NCBI GenBank assembly: GCA_025677825.1
Contig: JAIXMO010000041.1
Span: 62,001-126,000, forward strand
Direction of reading: 5' to 3'
DNA from: Helicostylum pulchrum
Taxonomy: Eukaryota; Mucoromycota; Mucoromycetes; Mucorales; Mucoraceae
Length of the DNA stretch: 64,000 nucleotides
A model generated the notes under the pieces. That model made no database searches, had not been told where the DNA came from, and worked only from the letters and a program-made list of their open reading frames with translations. The stretch's first letter is position 1. Each line of letters begins with the position of its first letter. A program made the translations under genes and the position numbers. Positions 1 through 16,884 of the stretch are shown here, piece by piece.

Positions 1-1128
1 AATTGGATCAAAGTTAAATTATTACAAGTAAAAAAACCTTACTTTGGTATAAATTCTGAATATATTGAAACAATACGATTCTTGCATTGCATTAAACCAA
101 TATAATCAGGATGCATAGGAGAAGTGTTGTCGGATAAAGATTTGAATAATTCGCGGGTATGAGCAATACTTTTCAGTGGAGATTGTAAGAGAGATAGTAA
201 TACGGTTGTACCTTTGGCATTTTTGTCGATACTCTATGACACACAAAATATATAAAATTAAAACTGAGTTCTTATAAAATATATTTTTATAAATATTATT
301 TTATACCTCAATATACTTTTTAAAGGGTTGATATCTACTTAATCTTTCAAAAGTTGTAACCATAATATCGTATCGATTAAAATAATTATTATACACTTCT
401 TTTTGAGCTGTCAACTGTAAAAAGAAAAAGAAAAAGAACAGAAAGAACAGGGAAAAAAAAAGGAACAATAAGCACAAGTGTCAGAATTCATTTATATATA
501 GATTTACCCTGGTCTGGACAATGTCTGATATAATTTGAGTTGGTCCCCAAATGTTTAGTCTATATAATTCGTGAGTTACATAGCACAGCATACGTGGACA
601 ATAACAGTAACAACAAAAAATATATATACCTTTCAGAAAACATACTCAAATTACCCAAATGAAGTTTATAAATATCTTCAACATTGTTAAATAACCAACC
701 GATTTCTTTTTCAGTACAAGGTGCTTTTTTAATTCCTAAAAAGTTGAAGGAGGTGGTCTTTAAACTTTTACGTAAAGGTGTCAAATACGTGTCTATAATA
801 GTTGATAATGTCTCCAGATACTGTTTCTCTCCTTCATATACTTGATTAATTATTGCTTGTCTATATTGATACATTAATTCTTGATCAACTATTATAATTT
901 TACGAATTAAAATTTATTTTTTATGTAATAATAAATAGGAACTGTACCTATTAAACCGTCATCAACATCATCATAATCGAGATCGTCAATAATATCGAAT
1001 TGTCCAATATCACTTGCTCCAAGAGGACTGTCACTATAACGTTGACTGTTACTGCTACCTGAGCTTACTATGCTCGGATCTGACATGCTAAACTTGGAAG
1101 CATAATTCTCTTCTATTTTATTATGCAT
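1..1128 (-). CDS. RhoGEF (DH-domain guanine nucleotide exchange factor), N-terminal part, truncated by window edge
   Basis: Dbl-homology protein that would load GTP onto a Rho/Rac/Cdc42 GTPase in polarity or cell-wall signalling. Rebuilt exons on the minus strand are 948-1128, 630-888, 508-559, 307-414 and 43-233, all with GT-AG borders and compatible phases; the next exon lies left of base 1. The first 60 residues are Ser/Asp-rich with no fold visible. The DH domain then starts with a YEGEKQYLETL helix, runs through WGPTQIISDIVQ, and contains the late DH signature HTRELFKSL followed by HPDY. The start ATG at 1126-1128 is the first in frame. It is divergent from the Doa10 gene, sharing a 410-bp upstream region. 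A PH or CNH domain would be expected further left but is not in view. Family assignment is firm; the subfamily is not. Confidence 0.85.
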
Positions 1129-1538
1129 ACAAAATAATGAATGTAATAAGTATAAGGAAAGAAAGAGAAAGAGAAAGAGAAAGAGAGAAAGAGAAAGGGT
1201 AGAGAAGCAAAAAAAAGAAAAAAAAAAAGGGCGCCCTTTTTCTCTTGTATTTAAATTGATCGACTTTTGGTTTTTACATTATTCTATTTCCGCAAACCTC
1301 ATGTCATTTTTTTATTTTTTATTTCCAGGGCACTGTAACATTGCAACACATGGCAACTGTATCAATGTGTAGATCTTGGTCTATTTCCGCCCAGAAACAA
1401 AGATTACTGTCATTTTTGTTTCAGTCAGTGGTTTAAACGTAATTTATATTGAATGTCCGAGTGGAGTACTTTTTTTTTTTTTGTCATGTGTAAAAAAAAA
1501 AATTGTCTTTTCCGTTTACTATATATTCGCCTTCTTAA
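1129..1538. promoter_or_regulatory. Divergent intergenic region between RhoGEF and Doa10 genes
   Basis: A 410-bp shared upstream region. It holds a GA-rich tract at about 1157-1200 (repeated GAAAGA units) next to the RhoGEF start, and several A or T runs near the Doa10 start. No recognisable TATA element or binding site stands out, and no gene is visible. Confidence 0.4.
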
Positions 1539-4500
1539 ATGGATGACGATCAAGGTACTACAATCAGAAAAGAAGAGGAAAAAAAAAATAGTCTTACGCA
1601 TTATTAGCTATTTGTAGAGTATGTCGTGGTACCTCTTCCATCACTCATCCTTTATTTTACCCTTGTAAATGCTCTGGTAGTATTCGCTTTGTTCATCAAG
1701 ATTGGTAATTAGTAGATCTTGTGGTTGATTAGCATATACTCATATTTTTTTTTTATTCGTTAGTTTACTACAGTGGCTTTCTCTCAGTAAAAAAAAGTAT
1801 ATATATGCATATATATATATATGTTTAATATATAACATTAATTCTATTCTGTAATAGGTATTGTGAATTATGCGAGCACCCATTTGTTTTTACGCCGATT
1901 TACAGAGACGATATGCCAGATAAAATCCCAGTAAATGTTCTTTTAGGGCAATGTATCCGCCGATTTCTTAAGGGTTGTGTAACATCAATGCGTTTTATAC
2001 TTGTAGTCGTGGTTTGGTTTATCCTTTTGCCAACGTTGACCGTTTGGACATGGCGATTTTATTTTTGGAGTGGAGAAGGATTTACAAATTCTTTGAACCA
2101 AACACGATACAGTATAAAAGTATTTATATCAGATTGTATATCAGGACAAATCATTACTGCCGTTGTCGTTATTGTGTTTGTGGCAGCTTACTTATTTCGT
2201 GAATGGGTAATTAAAAACACTGCGCGTATTACTCAACCGCCTCAAGTAAATAATGACAGAATAGAAGAATTAAGAAGAGAACTAGAAAGAAGAAGGCAAA
2301 ATGTAAATTATAATGATACCCTTGAATACAATAATCCTTATTCTGCTAGTGTCGCAGGATATCATCAAATGGCGAGACATGACCAGTATAATAATAACCA
2401 AAGTGATGAATACAACAACGACGACGACGATTACGACGACGATAGCGATGAATATATGTTTCATCGTCCTCCTAGTGGTACTCAATCTCCATTTGCTAGT
2501 TGGAGAGATTATCAGCAAGATACTACTAGCAAAAGTCAATTACAGCATGAGATCATTGCCGATGATAATACTTCTGCTGCCAGCACTGGGACGTGGAAGG
2601 CAAGTGAATTTGGTGAGTCAAGTAAAGCCGATTATTTTTCGGAACCAATCACAGAAGTAGAACCTCATAGTGTAATAGAAGAAGAAGAACCCGTTGAAGA
2701 AACTCATGTAGAACCCGTTGAAGAACCGGCTGTAGAACCAGCTGTAGAACCAGCTGTACCCAACTTGGAAGAACCTTTTGATTTTATAGAAAATTTAGAT
2801 AATGTATTAGAAGCTATCGGTATGCGCGGGAACTTGTTCATGTTGCTAAAGAATTCCATTTTAATGTCATTGATGATTAACTTGTGTCTATGCGTTACTG
2901 TTTGGATTCCATATATTATCGGTAGATCGTTTATTTTGGTAAAGTTGAAAAGGACTTGTATAAAGGCTGTATGTATATGTATATATTTATACCAATTTTT
3001 TTTTTTTATATATTAGATTCGGCCCAACAGCTTAGTCACCAAACCTATTTATATGTTACGTTTACTGTCAGATCCGGTTATTGACCTCTTTTTGGATAAT
3101 ATTTTGCGGGTTTACAACAATTTTGAAATGATATGTGGCTATGTACTACCAACATCGATTTTAACTACCATCAAGGCAATTCACGGGGATATTCAATCTG
3201 GACTTTATTATATTGTAAAATCGATTCATATAACACTACATGATAATGGCGGAGGTAGTTTATCTCAGCTTCTTTCTGAAACTACAAGTAATATACTTGA
3301 TCGTACAAACACGATACAAAACTGGAAATTAATTCAAAGTAATATTTATTCGATATCTGTCATCATATTTAAACGTTTACGTCAATGTGCTACCGACCAA
3401 GGTAGTCTTGACCGTGTTGTGTGTACTGCTGTTGGCTATATGATCCTGATTTCGATCGGTTCATGGTACCTGTCCAAAAACAAGAACACCAATGGTTCCA
3501 CAAATGAAATTCTACGTCAACAAGGAGTCTTTCTTAAAGTGCTTTTCTTTATCTTTTTAGAACTGATTATTTTCCCAACTGTTTGTGGTGTCCTTCTAGA
3601 TATATCTACTTTACCCTTATTCACAGAGTATACGATCAAGAGTAGATTTCATTTTGTACTTTTGAACCCTTATTCTGGCGTGTTTTTACACTGGTTTGTT
3701 GGTACAGGATTCATATTTAATTTTTCTGTATTTGTAGCTCTTGTAAGAGAAGTGGTTCGACCGGGAGTTTTGTTTTTTGTTCCGGATCCAAATGATTCCC
3801 AGTTCCACCCTGTACAAGATATTGTGGATCAACCTATTTTGGTCTTATTGCGACATTTGTTTACAATCACTGCCACTTACTTTATGCTTATACTCGTTGG
3901 CATGGGCTTTGTTACTTTCTTGGTTAGTAAATTTGGTGGTATTTACCCAATCATTTGGAAATTTGAGTAAGGATGTTATACCAGAACTAAAAAAAGATAC
4001 CCTATATTATACTAATATTTTTCCTTCCGTCAGTATTCCTATCTCATCGTTACCGATAGATCTTTTGGCAGTTCAGTTTTTACTTCCACCGATTATGAGC
4101 TACATTGTTCCCCGTGAATTTTGTAAAAAGTCGGTTACTACATGGTGGCATATTGTATCTAGACAATTACGACTTTCCTCCTATATGTTTGGAGGACGGT
4201 ATCCAAAAGAAGAAGTTGGAGACGGAGGACTTGTACGGGTCCCCACACATGATAACGTACCGATTGTGGTGCCTCGTAGAAGAATGATTGTACCAGTTGA
4301 TACTGTTACATTACAACCTCTTTTAGCCTCCGAACAAAATTTAGGACATCCGGCTATATCTCAATCCGAGGAAAGGGACACAACCATTGTTTACGTGCCT
4401 TCATTATTCTACTACAGAATTACCGTCTTTTTATTTTTAATTTGGACAACAGGTTCAGTTCTTGTATGTTCCATCTCTGTGGCACCATGTAAGTAAATTA

Positions 4501-5557
4501 GTTCTTTTTTTTTTTTTACCTGCTGTTAACAATGTAAAAATAGTAAAATTAGGACGAAATATATTTGCTATGGGACCGGATCGACCAGTGCATGACTTGT
4601 ATTCGTTTGCATTAGGATCGTATATTATGATTGTTATGAGCTCTTTCTTAAACACCATTGTACAGAAATATCAACTTTTAAGAGCTGATGATGGTACTAT
4701 TGTTTGGTCATCCGTTAAACAATACCTCCTAAATAAAGCACACAAGGTAAGTAGAATGGATAAAGATGGAAGATAATGCTAGTTGACTTGATAATGAACT
4801 AAAATATGTAGATTTAAAAACAACTTATACGCGCTTTTTTTTTTTTTTTTCCAGGCTATTACATTTGCATATCTAGTGATTGTCTGTGGGTTCGTTCTTC
4901 CTTTTTTGGTTGGAGTGATTATGGATTTGTACATATTTATGCCTCTGCGATTATCTAACCTCGATCAAAGTACATTACATATTTACGTCACCTTTGTAAG
5001 TTTCTTTTCACATTCAAAACATGAAGCTCTCCTCTCCGATTTTTTTTAATCAAGTTTTATTTTTTTAAAAAAAGGATTGGGCTATTGGATTAGCAGTATT
5101 AAGTTTATTTTATGGTGTTGTGAATACTTTACCCTCACATACTTCATTTCGTGAAACCATTATACAATTCAACTGGAACAATCTTGCTAACCTCGATATT
5201 ATTCAGACTAGCAAAAAAACTATTTTCCCAGCCATTCTAGGTCTCTGCTTTTCAATCATTTTCCCAAGTGCATTAACGATGGCAGCTATTCGTTTATTGG
5301 GTAAGAAGAATCAAATTTAAGAAGAAAAAAATAGAATATTTCAGTGACTTAGTAATCAAATTTTCATAGATATCAATGATGCAGACGTGAAGATCTTGAT
5401 TTTTCGATGTGCATATCCCCTAATGTTTTGTTTCGTATGTCTTATATTTATCCTAAACGCGATTATAAGCTTGATCGATATTTGGTTACGTACTATACGC
5501 GATGACACTTATCTTATCGGTAAGCAACTACATAATTTAAACGAAAGTGCATTATAA
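1539..5557 (+). CDS. SSM4: ER/nuclear-envelope RING-CH ubiquitin ligase Doa10 (Ssm4/MARCH6 family)
   Basis: Multi-spanning E3 ligase of ER-associated degradation that ubiquitinates cytosolic and membrane degrons. Ten exons were rebuilt: 1539-1554, 1608-1704, 1764-1796, 1858-2968, 3017-3966, 4034-4488, 4544-4746, 4855-4995, 5075-5300 and 5370-5557. They sum to 3420 nt, giving 1,139 residues. The first three introns split the N-terminal RING-CH finger, which is complete: CRVC, PCKC, VHQDC and YCELC give the C4HC3 set, starting at Cys8. The TPIYRDDMP extension after the finger is typical of Doa10. A long acidic loop with repeated Glu-Pro-Val units (about residues 290-335) precedes the hydrophobic body. 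The [12 protein letters not shown] motif and the C-terminal [13 protein letters not shown] end match the family. It is shorter than yeast Doa10 (about 1,300 residues). Confidence 0.93.
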
Positions 5558-5698
5558 ATCATACCAGTAACGGAGAAAGAAGGGGTTTCACACTTAAATT
5601 TTTATCCACCCCAAAATAAAAAGCGAGTAATTTTTTCTTTTTTCCCTTTTATCTTTTTTTTATATCTTTCTTTTTATATATAATATATACTAAAACAA

Positions 5699-6210
5699 AT
5701 GCCTCTTCTCGAAATTACTTCTGCTACTGCCCCCAAGGATATCAAGTCCTTCACTAAGCACCTCAGTGCTACTTTTTCCGAATTCATCGGTAAACCCGAA
5801 AGTGTAAGTTTAAACTTTATTTATAGACTTTTTCTTTATCAAATATGGCGAGAAAGATATATATACTCATACAAATAAAATAAATAGCTCTGTGTTGTTA
5901 CCTTTACCAAGGTCGACTGTCTCCTCTATAGCGGATCTGATGAGCCTGGTTTTATTGCCAAGGTTGGATCCATTGGTCATATTGGTACGTAATACTAAAT
6001 TCATACGCGTCCCTTTTTTTTTGTTTTCTAACTTTTTTACTACTGTAAATAGAAAATGACCGCAATGCCAAATTAACTGGTGCTATTACTAAAGTTTTGG
6101 AAGAAGAGCTTGGTGCAGTCCATGACCGTGGCTACTTTGTCTTTACTGATATTCCTCCTGAGAACATTGGTTACAAGTACACTACCTTTGCTAACCTCAT
6201 CAAGCAATAA
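5699..6210 (+). CDS. MIF/D-dopachrome tautomerase superfamily protein
   Basis: Small tautomerase-fold protein of 119 residues. Exons are 5699-5803, 5888-5984 and 6053-6210 (360 nt). Pro follows the initiator Met, as needed for the catalytic N-terminal proline once Met is removed. A GKP segment at residues 31-33 places a Lys where MIF has catalytic Lys32, and the GSIGHI segment keeps the active-site Ile. The CxxC redox motif of animal MIF is absent (GFIA there instead). Length matches the family (about 115 residues). The start is preceded by a T-rich and TATA-like stretch at 5640-5690, and the 3' flank has AATAAA-like words at 6270-6285. Enzymatic tautomerase activity is inferred from residues; the cellular role in fungi is unknown to me. 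No signal peptide is visible, so it is probably cytosolic. Confidence 0.85.
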
Positions 6211-6681
6211 TTTTTTTTTTTTTCCTTTTTCATTTATTCCATTTCAGAAAAAGAAGCTTTCACAAATAAACTCAATAAAGCATAAATATGCGTAAACTTT
6301 TTATTAAAAAAAAAAACTTTATTTGGGGGAAAATAAGAAAAGCGCACCTAGAGTGGATACATGCTGACTTTCAATAAGAGAGAGCGGGAGGAAGAATTAA
6401 GATAATTGCAATGTTACACATGAGATACCTTCAGGAGAAAGAAACATGAAATAGACATCATTAACCGAAAAATCAGTCTAACAATTTTAAAACAATCGTT
6501 CAATACAAGTTGATTGGGTTACTTTTGCTAATATAAAAAAAAAAAACTGAGCGCAAAAAAAAAACCATAAATAGGTTGCACTTTTTTCTATTATTTCGTT
6601 TTCTTTTTTTTTTCCTTATATCAAAAGAGCAATCTCCCTTTTTTTTTTATCCCTTCACAATCCTTCTATTTTTGAAACAAG
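6211..6681. other. Intergenic stretch, no gene seen
   Basis: A 471-bp interval between two plus-strand genes. It contains the presumed 3' end of the MIF-like gene and the A- and T-rich promoter of the next. The T-rich run at 6583-6670 directly upstream of the next start resembles the pyrimidine-rich leaders seen before other genes here. Confidence 0.4.
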
Positions 6682-7614
6682 ATGCGTTTCACACATTCCT
6701 CTCTTTTAACATTATCTACTGTTATCACGTCGTCGTTGCTTTTCCATGTCACAGCTGAACCTGTTTCTCCCAATGATATCTTATCTCCTATTACTACTAC
6801 CGAGCAAGTAGTTGCGCTTGATGCGGCCCTGGTTGGTCGTAATAGCTTATGGAGAAAGAGAATCGAGAAGAGATGTCACCATAAATCAAAGCATCACAAA
6901 CACACTACAACAAAGAAGGCTTCTATCAAAAAGAAGACAACTACCAAAAAGAAGACAACTACCAAAAAGAAGTCTACCACCACCACCACAAAGAAGAAGT
7001 CGTCAACAAAGAAGAAGTCGTCAACAAAGAAGACTACCACTAAAAAGAAGACTACAACCAAGAAGAAGACTACTACTAAAAAGAAGACTACTACTAAAAA
7101 GAAGACTACCACTAAAAAGAAGACTACCACTAAAAAGAAGACTACTACTACCAAGAAGAGTTCTGGATCTGGAAGTACTACTGGTAAATTCTCTGGAGAT
7201 GGTACCTTTTACATGGCTGGTTTAGGTTCTTGTGGTTGGGATAACGATGATTCTGATTATATTGTTGCTTTGGTAAGAGAAAAAAGAAACATGTATTACA
7301 AAATAATTATAAATGTATTAAATTTATTATATAGAATGCTCCACAAATGAAAAATGGTGCTAACCCCAACAATAACCCTACTTGTGGTAAATATATTAAC
7401 GTACATGGTCCCAAGGGTAGTGTCAAGGTCAAGGTTGTTGATACCTGTCCTCCTTGTGTTTCGGGTGATCTTGATTTGAGTCCTGCTGCTTTCGGTGAAA
7501 TTGGTGAATTTGACAAGGGCAGAGTAAGTACCTTTAAGAAACTAATGTTACAATAACATTAAACTAACTAACTTGCTTTTTTAATAGATTCATATTACTT
7601 GGGATTGGGCATAA
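6682..7614 (+). CDS. Secreted Lys/Thr-rich protein with C-terminal double-psi beta-barrel (expansin/RlpA-like) domain
   Basis: Exons 6682-7272, 7335-7523 and 7588-7614 encode 268 residues. The N-terminus is a signal peptide (hydrophobic run of about 20 residues ending near VTAEP). A basic HHKSKHHKH patch and then roughly 90 residues of Lys-Lys-Lys-Thr-Thr-Thr repeats form a highly charged linker. The C-terminal domain begins GDGTFY, has GSCGWDNDDSDYIVAL, CGKYINV, VKVVDTCPPC, DLSPAAFGEI and ends ITWDWA. This is the fold of the DPBB family found in expansins, barwins and small fungal secreted proteins. The catalytic pattern of true expansins is not obvious, so wall binding or loosening is only a guess. 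The Lys/Thr region could bind polyanions or be O-mannosylated. The coding tract is repetitive at the DNA level and may vary in length between strains. Confidence 0.85.
6955..7155 (+). repeat. Coding Lys/Thr microsatellite-like tract
   Basis: Tandem 15-18 bp variants of an AAGAAGACTACCACTAAA-like unit within the secreted DPBB gene. The unit is a multiple of three, so slippage would keep the frame. Third-position differences between copies show the array is not brand new. Confidence 0.8.
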
Positions 7615-8980
7615 ATTTAACACTATTTACTTTGTATTTTTCATCATCTCTTGTCAAAGCTAGTCTTTCTAGAATATACATCAATAAAAAAAAACCCTCC
7701 CCCCCTTAATTTTTTCTTTTATTTATTTTTTGTGCGTGTGTCTGCACAGTAATATTAAGTTTTTCTTTGTAAGACACAGATGATGGTTGGTTTCATGCTT
7801 CAACAGCAAAAAAATAATGGGGGCTATTGTTTGTTATAGAATAAAAACAGTTAGCAAAAAAGATGCAGAAGGTGCACAAAGGTGGCTGATAAATTTTTTT
7901 TTATAACTCCTCGTTAATTACTACACATCGCATCCTGTAATTAACCAGATCAAAGACGTACTGTACTTTTTTTTTGTGCACTTTAATTATTTCGTGATTG
8001 TACAATGGAACAATCTATAATTACGGAACCGGTTCTACGCTTCTTTTTTTCTCCTTCTTACTCTTGTCAAAGAAGAACAATTAAACCTTTTTTTATTTAT
8101 TTTATTGCATGTAATAAAAGCTTACGTTATGTATAACTTTGTCAAAGTAGTACTAACAATTTGAGTGATAGTACCACCAGAAAAAAATACACACACAATG
8201 AACGGTAAAAATTATTTTGAGCAGGAGCCCCCTTATTACACAAATCTACTTATTTTAAGTTGGCAATAAAGAAGAGTTTATCTTACATCATTTGAACACA
8301 AAATGAATTTAAGATGTATTCTTTTTAATTGATGTACATGATAACCCTTTTTTTTTTTTTTTTGGTTCCTGCTTTTTTGTTCACCTTTTAACAATCTCTA
8401 AAATTAGAGCAATTATAAACTGTATATATTTGGTTCCTGATTTCATGTAATACTTCTTTTTAATTATTTAGTATGAAAGATGTAGTGTAACAATAACAGC
8501 ATGCTACATAACGATCAGATCTCTTTTTTTATAGTCTGGGTCTACAAATCTGGTCCCTGACCAAAACGGACTTTTTATATTATAGTTAACGATTTGCAGA
8601 AACCTAAGAAAATGCCTCGTCTCGGCATATTTCTTATTTTAGGGCCTACCTTCTTTTTTTTTTTGGCGTTGCACACACAGAATATTAAAAAACCCGTATG
8701 ATTATATTTTGACTGCTCTCAGATATAAATAATATACCTCTCTGGTTGACAACTTGAAATAAATAACTTCCCCCTCCCCCCTTCTTTTTTGCCGCTTGCA
8801 TCATTTTTAAAAAGAAAAAGTACATGGCCACCCATCCAGACTTTTTAAAATAAGTTGCTTACTATTTTAGATTAGGCTGGAATGTGTTAATTTCGTTTGA
8901 GCTTTTCTAATTCGTTTTGAATGCCACGTGTAGTTCCCGATTACTAGTAATTTTTTTTACCTTTTGGCTGTATTGATCTT

Positions 8981-9030
<50 letters not shown>

Positions 9031-9658
9031 AAAATTATGAATATTATGCAAAAATAATAAAAAGCTTGTTTTATTGTCATGACAATAACTGATTGCGTAA
9101 ATAGAAAATTTAATTATCAAATATAAATATATTGCGATTGTCATAGCTGTATACTGTTTTATGTATCACAAACATTATCGAATTGCACGTTGTCTGCTGT
9201 ATCTGAAAGAACAATGCCCTCTAATATAATACTTGTACTATTGTGATGATAGCAAAAAGTAAAAAAAAATGCACTTAAAAAGACAATCAAAAGATGCAAC
9301 AAGCAAAAAGAAAAGAAGAAAAAGTTTATACAAGACGGTAATAAGGGGACTATAACTACTATTATGTGGTCATACGGTTTTTCGTTTACATATGATTTTC
9401 TAGCAAAAGGAGAAATATTGAGCCCAACACTGACTTTTGTTTTATATTTCAAGTATTAAATGAAAATAGTAATTTATGTATATAAATAAATAAAAAAAAA
9501 ATCGCAATTAAATAAAAAGAATATCTTTGTTAATTATCAATTCCTTTTTCTCTTTGTTTTCTTTCTTTTTTCTTCCTTTTTTCTTCTCTTCTTTTTTTCT
9601 TTCTTTCTAATTACTTGGCTGACACGCATATAAGAAAGACTTTTTTTTTTTTTAGGCC
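7615..9658. other. 2-kb intergenic region, no gene seen
   Basis: AT-rich DNA with many A or T runs, CCCCCC tracts near 7699 and 8770, and an uninterrupted run of 43 A at 8985-9027. Short reading frames are not supported by composition or splice structure. A pyrimidine-rich block at 9540-9610 lies just upstream of the Zn2Cys6 gene and is probably its leader. Confidence 0.45.
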
Positions 9659-10891
9659 ATGAAATCATTAGAAACTACAACAGTTTATGACAACAACAAT
9701 TTTTTGTTACAATCAAATATGCTTGTAACCCCTTATGCAACCAAAGATGCTACTACATCACCCTTATCCAATGACGAAAATTACAATAATGAAAACGATA
9801 CTTTGCCTTCCACTTCTTTAACCTTTTCACCTAGTAAAAAGAATGTCTCAAAACGTAGAAGCCAGGTTAAAAACGCATGTGGTATGTATCCCAATTCTTT
9901 TGCACTTTTTTTTTTAGTTTGTTACACGAATGTTTTATTCACGTGCTGCATTTTCTAATAATATAGTTAATTGCCAAAAGGCCTGTAAAAAGTGCGACGA
10001 AGGAAGACCTTGTCAAAGATGTATTAAACTCGGTATTACAGATACCTGTTTCAATTCTCCTAGAAAAGAACGCAAGAAGGGATTCAAGAGAGGCCCTTAT
10101 AGAAAAAAGTCAACTACTTCTCAACCTAATATTAGCCCAAAGAAAGGTAGTTAAACATCAATTAGTTAGTCTTTTTTTTTTTACTAATATTTTTAAATAT
10201 AGATGTACAGGATGTAATGTCACCCTTATTTACGACGACAATTATAAAAAAGGAACAAAAACCAACATCGTTAACTATAATCACAACTGTTTCATCATCA
10301 TCGTCATCATCATCATTATCATCGCCTCCTGTCAATTCAGACTCGACATTATATGCAGTAAATCCAGTTGATTATGATTTTCCTACTACAAGTAAATTCA
10401 ATCATAGTTTTGATGAAACAAGCTTGCAAACTCAATTCATGACGTCCACCAATAACTATACTACTACACCACCAACAAGTAGTTATTATAATAACTCAAC
10501 AATAATAAGCAATAATATCTCATATCAACCATACCAACCATACCAAAATAGTAGTAGCGAATACTATTACCCTAATAATAACACTTATTATGATAATACA
10601 ACAACTTCTTCTTCCCCTGAAGATAGTTTCACAGCAAGCCTACCAAATTGGTCCTATACCGACCTTATTGAAAACCCATTGTATAACCATACACAAAATG
10701 CTTCACCGTTTGTACCCAAATTAGGAGACAATGCGTTGATTACACCAAATAACAAACGCCAAAACTATGAAATCAATAATAAATATGACCTAGTAGATGG
10801 AAACAATACAACTATATTTAATGATCAACAATGGCTAACCAATGGTGGTGCGTTAGAAATGCATTACTACCCTTCAAATGTTATGTATTGA
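9659..10891 (+). CDS. Zn(II)2Cys6 binuclear cluster transcription factor
   Basis: Fungal-specific DNA-binding regulator of 363 residues from exons 9659-9881, 9967-10146 and 10203-10891 (1092 nt). The zinc cluster follows the exact spacing C74-x2-C77-x6-C84-x5-C90-x2-C93-x8-C102. The first intron falls directly after Cys74, so the cluster exists only in spliced product. An extra Cys (81) sits inside the first loop. A basic linker (RKERKKGFKRGPYRKK) follows. The cluster resembles the Ert1/AcuK gluconeogenesis-regulator subgroup (NCQKA, RPCQRC), but no PAS domain is seen, so I do not assign that role. The rest is Ser/Thr/Asn/Tyr-rich and looks disordered, probably an activation region. No fungal middle-homology domain is visible. 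Confidence 0.85.
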
Positions 10892-11339
10892 ACATGACCG
10901 TTTTTTCTTTTTACTTGAAAAAACGAGTTTCTTATCCATATACAGAAGATCCAAAAAAAAAAAAGTTGATATATCCATATGTGTTCTTTTTTTCTCTCAC
11001 TTACTTTTTACACGTGTTTCTTGACACACCTTATTAACTTGCAACAGCAAAAACAACAACAACAAAAAAATTACAAAATCAATATGCCAAGTCTCTTTTT
11101 TTTTTATATATATGATCTCTTCAAACCCACCCCTTTTTTTAAAATATTTTTTCCTCATGATTTCTTTTTTTTCTTCTTCTTATACTATCTAGTAATATAC
11201 AACAACATTTGCTTATAAATAAAATTGAATTGGTCTATGCTAATATAAAAAACCCTTTTTTGCGTGTGTGTGTGTGTGTGAGTATCACAAACACATTTAA
11301 TTACATTTACAAAACGAGTGGTATGTACAATATTTTTTA
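10892..11339. other. Convergent 3' intergenic region
   Basis: 448 bp between the ends of the Zn2Cys6 gene (plus) and the GH9 gene (minus). It is T-rich and includes a short GT repeat near 11264-11280. No gene is seen. Confidence 0.45.
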
Positions 11340-16441
<5,102 letters not shown>

Positions 16442-16884
16442 TAATGTCATATTTTTTTTTATTTATTTAATCCTGCATCCCTTACCTCCAAAAGCTGAAT
16501 TTAAACGTGAGCCCTGTATAACGTATTCACACACACACACACTCTCTCTCTCTCTTGTAATTTTAATCATTTGTAAACTATTTACGTAATACACATTTTT
16601 TTTTTTCTGTGCAAATTTTTTTTTTTTAATTATTCGGTTTCGTCCTATTAAGTTACTACTAACTGTTTCCCGAGGAAAGGAATGTATATGCATATTTGGA
16701 GAACAGTGTATTATTAGTTTTACATACATACTGCATGTGTGTAAACTTTAAAGGATTTATTAAATAAATAAAAAAAGGGTGTGTTGTTTTACATTTGGTA
16801 ACAGAATTAAAATAATATGTACCTTTTTTTTTTTAAAAAAAAAAAAAGAAAAAAAAATTGAAAGGTATGATTTACAACTTCTTT
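16442..16884. other. Convergent 3' intergenic region with simple repeats
   Basis: 443 bp between the glycerol kinase and antiporter 3' ends. It contains (CA)n followed by (CT)n at about 16531-16555 and several A or T runs. No gene is seen. Confidence 0.45.

Noticed and set aside
1913..2203. Alternative start at MPDKIP for the Doa10 gene
   Set aside because: Three upstream exons restore a complete RING-CH finger in frame, so this Met is internal.
2282..2660. Overlapping frames on both strands inside the Doa10 acidic loop
   Set aside because: Low-complexity Asp/Glu codons keep other frames open; the Doa10 frame carries all family motifs.
6894..7154. Open frame of 86 codons opposite the Lys/Thr repeat (Val/Phe-rich)
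   Set aside because: It is the mirror of the repeat-coding strand; a regular repeat stays open in several frames. Composition is meaningless as a protein.
9159..9452. 97-codon minus-strand frame in the intergenic region
   Set aside because: Phe/Val-rich translation of poly-A-rich DNA, with no family resemblance.
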